Below are positions 5,468 to 8,537 of a DNA stretch of 8,537 nt, piece after piece. The DNA lies in NCBI RefSeq assembly GCF_002455975.1, contig NZ_DKLM01000131.1, positions 48,590 through 57,126 on the forward strand, in the 5' to 3' direction. The notes below the pieces were generated by a model that was not told the DNA's origin, did not search any database, and worked only from the letters and a program-made list of their open reading frames with translations. The first letter of the stretch is position 1. Each line of letters begins with the position of its first letter. The position numbers and the translations under genes were made by a program. Origin of the DNA: Clostridium sp. UBA6640 (GTDB taxonomy: Bacteria > Bacillota > Clostridia > Clostridiales > Clostridiaceae).

Positions 5468-7684
5468 TTATTCTTCTATATCATAACTTTCTAATAATGA
5501 ATATTCCTCTTTAAATTCATCAAGAGGTAATACAGGATAGTCACTTAAAGCTAGCTCTTCTTCTTCATTTTCATCTTTAACTATCTCAAAATATACTTCA
5601 TGAGCTTCTAGATCAACCTTAGAGCATTTTACTTTAAGTTCATCACCTAATCTGTATACTTTCTTAGTTCTTTCACCTATTAGTAATATACGTTTTTCAT
5701 CATAGCTATAGTAGTCATCATCTAAAAAGCTTATATGAACTAATCCTTCTATTGTATTAGGTAATTCTACAAACATACCAAAGTTAGTAACTGAAGATAC
5801 AATACCCTCAAATTCTTCTCCGATTCTTTCTGACATATATTCAGCTTTCTTAAGGTCATCTACTTCTCTTTCCGCCTCTACTGCAATTTTTTCAGTATCA
5901 GAGGATTGTTTTGAAGCATCCTCAACTATTTTTCTAAGCTTTTTATCTCTTGAATCACTTAATCCACCATTTAAGCTCTCTTTAATTATTCTATGAATTA
6001 TAAGGTCAGGATATCTTCTTATTGGTGAAGTAAAGTGACAATAGTACTTAGCTGCCAATCCAAAGTGTCCTAAACATTCTGGTGAATAGCGAGCTTTCAT
6101 CATTGAACGAAGCAATAATCTACTTACTACCATTTCTTCTTTTTGGCCTTTTACTTTTTCTAAAACTTCTTGAAGCATACTTGGATGAACTTCTGAAGTT
6201 CGTCTTATAAAATATCCTAAGTTGTAGACAAATTCATTAAAATGCATTAATTTTTCTTCATCTGGATCTTCATGGACCCTATATACAAAAGGCATATTAA
6301 GCCAGAACATATGCTCAGCTATAGTTTCATTACAAACTAACATAAACTCTTCTATGATTCTATTTGAAATAGCTCTTTCATAAGGTCTAATATCAATAGG
6401 TTTTCCGTTTTCATCTAAGATAATTTTTGATTCCTCAAATTCAAAATCTATAGATCCTCTTTTAAATCTTCTCTTATTTAAGATTTTAAAAAGTTTCTCC
6501 ATATTTTTGAAATCTTCATGAAGATATTCATATTTTTTTATGGTTTCTTCATCTTTATCTCTTAAAATTTTAGTAACATCTGTATAAGTCATTCTCTCAT
6601 TAGTTTTAATGATACTTTCTGTTATTTCATGATTTAAAACTTTACCACTAGAATCTATTTCCATAAAGCAACTTAATGCCAATCTATCCACTTTAGGATT
6701 TAAACTGCATACACCATTTGAAAGTTTTTTAGGAAGCATTGGTATAACTCTATCTATTAAGTAAACAGAAGTTCCTCTTTTAAAGGCTTCCTTATCTAAT
6801 GGATTTCTTTCTTTAACGTAGTGAGATACGTCTGCAATATGAACTCCTAATTTAAAGTTTCCATTTGAAAGCATTTCTATAGAAACAGCATCATCTAAAT
6901 CTTTTGCATCCTCTCCATCTATGGTCACCATCTTTACGTCTCTTAAATCACGTCTTCTTTCATATTCTCCTTTAGGTATTTCCTCAGATATATCAAGTGT
7001 AAATTTTTCAACATCTTCTGGGAAATCCTCAGGAAGGTTATGCTTTCTTATAATAGTTAAGATATCAATTCCTCTATCACCTTTATTACCTAATATTTCG
7101 ATAATCTTACCTTCAGGATTTCTTCTGCTTTCTGGCCATTTAGTTATTTCAACTACAACAATCTGACCAGATTTTGCATCATTTCTCTCGCCCTTTGGAA
7201 TAAATATATCCTGAGCTACTTTTCGATCATCAGGTACTACAAACCCGAAATTTTTACTATCTTCATATATTCCTACTAGCTTCTTATTTTTTCTCTCGAT
7301 TATTCTTATTATTTCCCCTTCACATTTTCGTCCTTTGTCTTCATCCTTTAAAATTTTTACTACTACCCTATCTCCATGCATTGCACCTTTAACATTGTTT
7401 GCAGGTATAAATATATCTGGTCTTTCCTCATCTGCTATAACGAAACCAAATCCTCTTTGATGACCTTGGAAAGTTCCTGAAACTAATCCCATTTTTTCTG
7501 GGATTCCATAAAACTCCGCTCTATTTTTAATGATTTGCCCGTCTTTTTCCATATCATTTAATAATTTTTTAAAGTCTTTAATATCTTTTTTACCAATGCT
7601 AAATACTTTAGCAAGTTCTTGTATATTCATAGGCTTATATGCCTGTTCTGTCATAAAATCAATTAGAACTTCTCTAATGCTCAT
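5468..7684 (-). CDS. rnr: Ribonuclease R (3'-5' exoribonuclease)
   Basis: This 738-aa processive 3'-5' hydrolytic exoribonuclease of the RNB/RNase II family degrades structured RNA, rRNA fragments and, with SmpB-tmRNA, non-stop mRNAs. In order it has an N-terminal winged-helix-like region (about 1-60), cold-shock domain 1 (about 64-127, with RGFGFV and DIFIP), cold-shock domain 2 (about 134-199, with FGFVVPDD and DIFIP), the RNB domain (about 240-570) and an S1 domain (about 621-703, with GIVSSVTNFGMFVELP). TIDGEDAKDLDDA (254-266) supplies the metal-binding aspartates D256, D262, D264 and D265. HFTSPIRRYPDL (550-561) is the other family signature. The tail (704-738) is strongly acidic, whereas many RNase R proteins end in a lysine-rich tail. 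The ATG follows AAGGAGGG (7690-7697) by 5 nt. No smpB follows and no secG precedes it, unlike the common clostridial order. A terminator abuts the stop codon. Confidence 0.97.
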   Translation of the reverse strand: MSIREVLIDFMTEQAYKPMNIQELAKVFSIGKKDIKDFKKLLNDMEKDGQIIKNRAEFYGIPEKMGLVSGTFQGHQRGFGFVIADEERPDIFIPANNVKGAMHGDRVVVKILKDEDKGRKCEGEIIRIIERKNKKLVGIYEDSKNFGFVVPDDRKVAQDIFIPKGERNDAKSGQIVVVEITKWPESRRNPEGKIIEILGNKGDRGIDILTIIRKHNLPEDFPEDVEKFTLDISEEIPKGEYERRRDLRDVKMVTIDGEDAKDLDDAVSIEMLSNGNFKLGVHIADVSHYVKERNPLDKEAFKRGTSVYLIDRVIPMLPKKLSNGVCSLNPKVDRLALSCFMEIDSSGKVLNHEITESIIKTNERMTYTDVTKILRDKDEETIKKYEYLHEDFKNMEKLFKILNKRRFKRGSIDFEFEESKIILDENGKPIDIRPYERAISNRIIEEFMLVCNETIAEHMFWLNMPFVYRVHEDPDEEKLMHFNEFVYNLGYFIRRTSEVHPSMLQEVLEKVKGQKEEMVVSRLLLRSMMKARYSPECLGHFGLAAKYYCHFTSPIRRYPDLIIHRIIKESLNGGLSDSRDKKLRKIVEDASKQSSDTEKIAVEAEREVDDLKKAEYMSERIGEEFEGIVSSVTNFGMFVELPNTIEGLVHISFLDDDYYSYDEKRILLIGERTKKVYRLGDELKVKCSKVDLEAHEVYFEIVKDENEEEELALSDYPVLPLDEFKEEYSLLESYDIEE

Positions 7685-8125
7685 CTTTTCCCTCCTTGAT
7701 TAAAAGTTAAATATACTTCACGAAACATTTTATAATATTCATATATCTAAAAATTGCATCTATCATATATTATTATCTTCTAAAATCTATATTATTATTA
7801 ACTTATATATTTTCATTATACACAGAAATCTATTTAATTATCGGCAATAGTAAAATTTTATATAATTTTTTATATAAAATTTATTGTTTAATAATTTTAC
7901 ACAATTATTAATATAATAACGTTCAAAAATTATTTACTTTATGAATTGCAAATTCTTAATTTCACATTATTTTAAACCGTAAATTGGAGTATTAAAAGTG
8001 TAGGCTACATTGAGCTATATATTAACTCTTAAGCTATTATATGATCATAAGCATATTAATTTAAATGCATAATAATAATTTTTAATCTGCGACTTTCCAT
8101 AAAATACATTACTATATTTTAAAAT
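7685..8125. other. Non-coding region upstream of rnr
   Basis: About 440 bases contain no open frame on either strand worth calling; in particular no secG-like small gene. Present are the rnr ribosome binding site (7690-7697), a lone minus-strand TATAAT (7815-7820) without a good -35, and two A/T-rich hairpins (7853-7882 and 7888-7911). A long rnr leader is possible, but the promoter cannot be placed with confidence. Confidence 0.7.
7853..7882. repeat. A/T-only perfect inverted repeat
   Basis: AAATTTTATATA (7853-7864) and TATATAAAATTT (7871-7882) form a 12-bp perfect stem with a 6-nt loop and no G/C. A second stem, TTAATAATT with AATTATTAA (7888-7911), follows 5 nt later. With no G/C these are poor terminators. 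Confidence 0.5.
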
Positions 8126-8166
8126 AAAAAATCTTCTAGTACGACTCTGCTACTAGAAGATTTTTT
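8126..8166. terminator. Strong symmetrical terminator
   Basis: A 16-bp perfect inverted repeat (8126-8141 with 8151-8166) encloses a 9-nt loop. Its core is ATCTTCTAGTA / TACTAGAAGAT, flanked by six A on one side and six T on the other, so it can stop transcription in either direction. With no gene to its left facing it, it most likely ends a minus-strand transcript coming from the right of the window. Confidence 0.85.
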
Positions 8167-8192
8167 ATGACAAACTATGCATTACAACAAAA

Positions 8193-8199
8193 TTCGACA
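8193..8199 (-). promoter_or_regulatory. Isolated Spo0A-box core match
   Basis: The minus strand reads TGTCGAA within ATGTCGAATTT. No promoter or gene start lies close to it, so this is probably a chance match. Confidence 0.15.
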
Positions 8200-8215
8200 T
8201 GCAATAAATATGCGA

Positions 8216-8235
8216 CAGCCCTTGGGGTTGGGCTG
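8216..8235. repeat. G-rich hairpin
   Basis: CAGCCC (8216-8221) pairs with GGGCTG (8230-8235) around TTGGGGTT. It stands out as the most G/C-rich spot in a very A+T-rich region. Just before it are GCA / TGC inverted triplets around ATAAATA (8201-8213). No T run follows on either strand, so it is not a typical terminator. Confidence 0.5.
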
Positions 8236-8248
8236 CCTGAAATAAATA

Positions 8249-8522
8249 AAAAGGGGGCTATATATCTCTTTATTTATTTTGCACTTTTATTATATTACTA
8301 TTTCAATCCATATTCAAGTATATTTATAAAAAATTTTATAAAAAATACATATTTTTATTGGAAATTTCTTAATATATTAACAATCTTTTTAAATTTAGAG
8401 GTTTTTCATCATAAAAGTGTATATTTTATTAATATTCTGTTAATTCGTAAGACATATTGTTACATAATACTTATACAATTGAGAATTGACGATTGACAAC
8501 TTAATTCTCATAGGCCCCTTTT
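8249..8522. mobile_element. MITE-like island with terminal inverted repeats at the right edge
   Basis: AAAAGGGGGCTAT (8249-8261) matches the reverse complement of 8510-8522 (AAAAGGGGCCTAT) at 12 of 13 positions. The interior is A/T-rich and non-coding. The right end carries GAGAATT/AATTCTC inverted repeats (8481-8487 and 8503-8509). Read inward, this end (GGGGC, then GAGAATT and TTGxCAAT) resembles the right end of the left-edge island. No transposase and no certain target duplication are visible. Confidence 0.4.
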
Positions 8523-8537
8523 AAAAAGTAGACCAAT

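Noticed and set aside
8167..8496. 109-codon plus-strand open frame starting just after the strong terminator
   Set aside because: It has no ribosome binding site because its ATG adjoins the terminator T run. The product is Ile/Tyr/Phe-rich as expected of translated A/T-rich DNA, and it overlaps the inverted-repeat island.
1..8537. CRISPR array, toxin-antitoxin, phage or defence genes
   Set aside because: No regularly spaced repeats and no such families are seen. All convincing genes are terD, Ca2+ ATPase or rnr.

Overview
The window is very A+T-rich DNA from a low-GC Gram-positive bacterium, most likely a Clostridium or close relative. The reasons are strong AGGAGG-type ribosome binding sites before every gene, A/T-ending codons, rho-independent terminators, a match to the clostridial/bacillary Spo0A box, and the protein families themselves. 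All five convincing genes lie on the minus strand, so the window is read from right to left. There is no rRNA, tRNA or CRISPR array.

Layout from right to left. At 7685-8537 there is a non-coding stretch of about 850 bases. It holds a terminal-inverted-repeat, MITE-like island (8249-8522), a G-rich hairpin (8216-8235), a strong symmetrical terminator (8126-8166) and several A/T-only hairpins in front of the next gene. At 5468-7684 lies rnr (RNase R, 738 aa), closed by its own terminator directly after the stop codon. A regulatory interval follows (5232-5433) with a second weak hairpin, a Spo0A-box-like site and a sigma-A-type promoter. It opens a gene set of three TerD-family calcium-binding proteins (5231-4653, 4297-3719, 3691-3083) and a 927-aa PMCA-type calcium-transporting P-type ATPase (3041-258). 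A terminator at 182-219 ends this set. The left edge (1-145) is another MITE-like island with GGGCTTCA/TGAAGCCC ends.

The last three genes of the set are tightly spaced (27 and 41 nt) and probably co-transcribed. The first terD is separated from them by 355 nt containing a third, decayed inverted-repeat island. The pump would export cytosolic Ca2+, and each TerD protein carries the acidic GDNLTGxGxGDDE calcium-binding loop. The set therefore reads as a calcium-linked stress module of Ter type, but without terC, terB or a tellurite reductase in the window. The joint role is inference. rnr has its own terminator and is probably transcribed separately.

The points most worth a second look are the TerD plus Ca2+-pump gene set with its shared leader motifs, the Spo0A-like site, the three AT-rich inverted-repeat islands, and rnr lacking smpB downstream and secG upstream.
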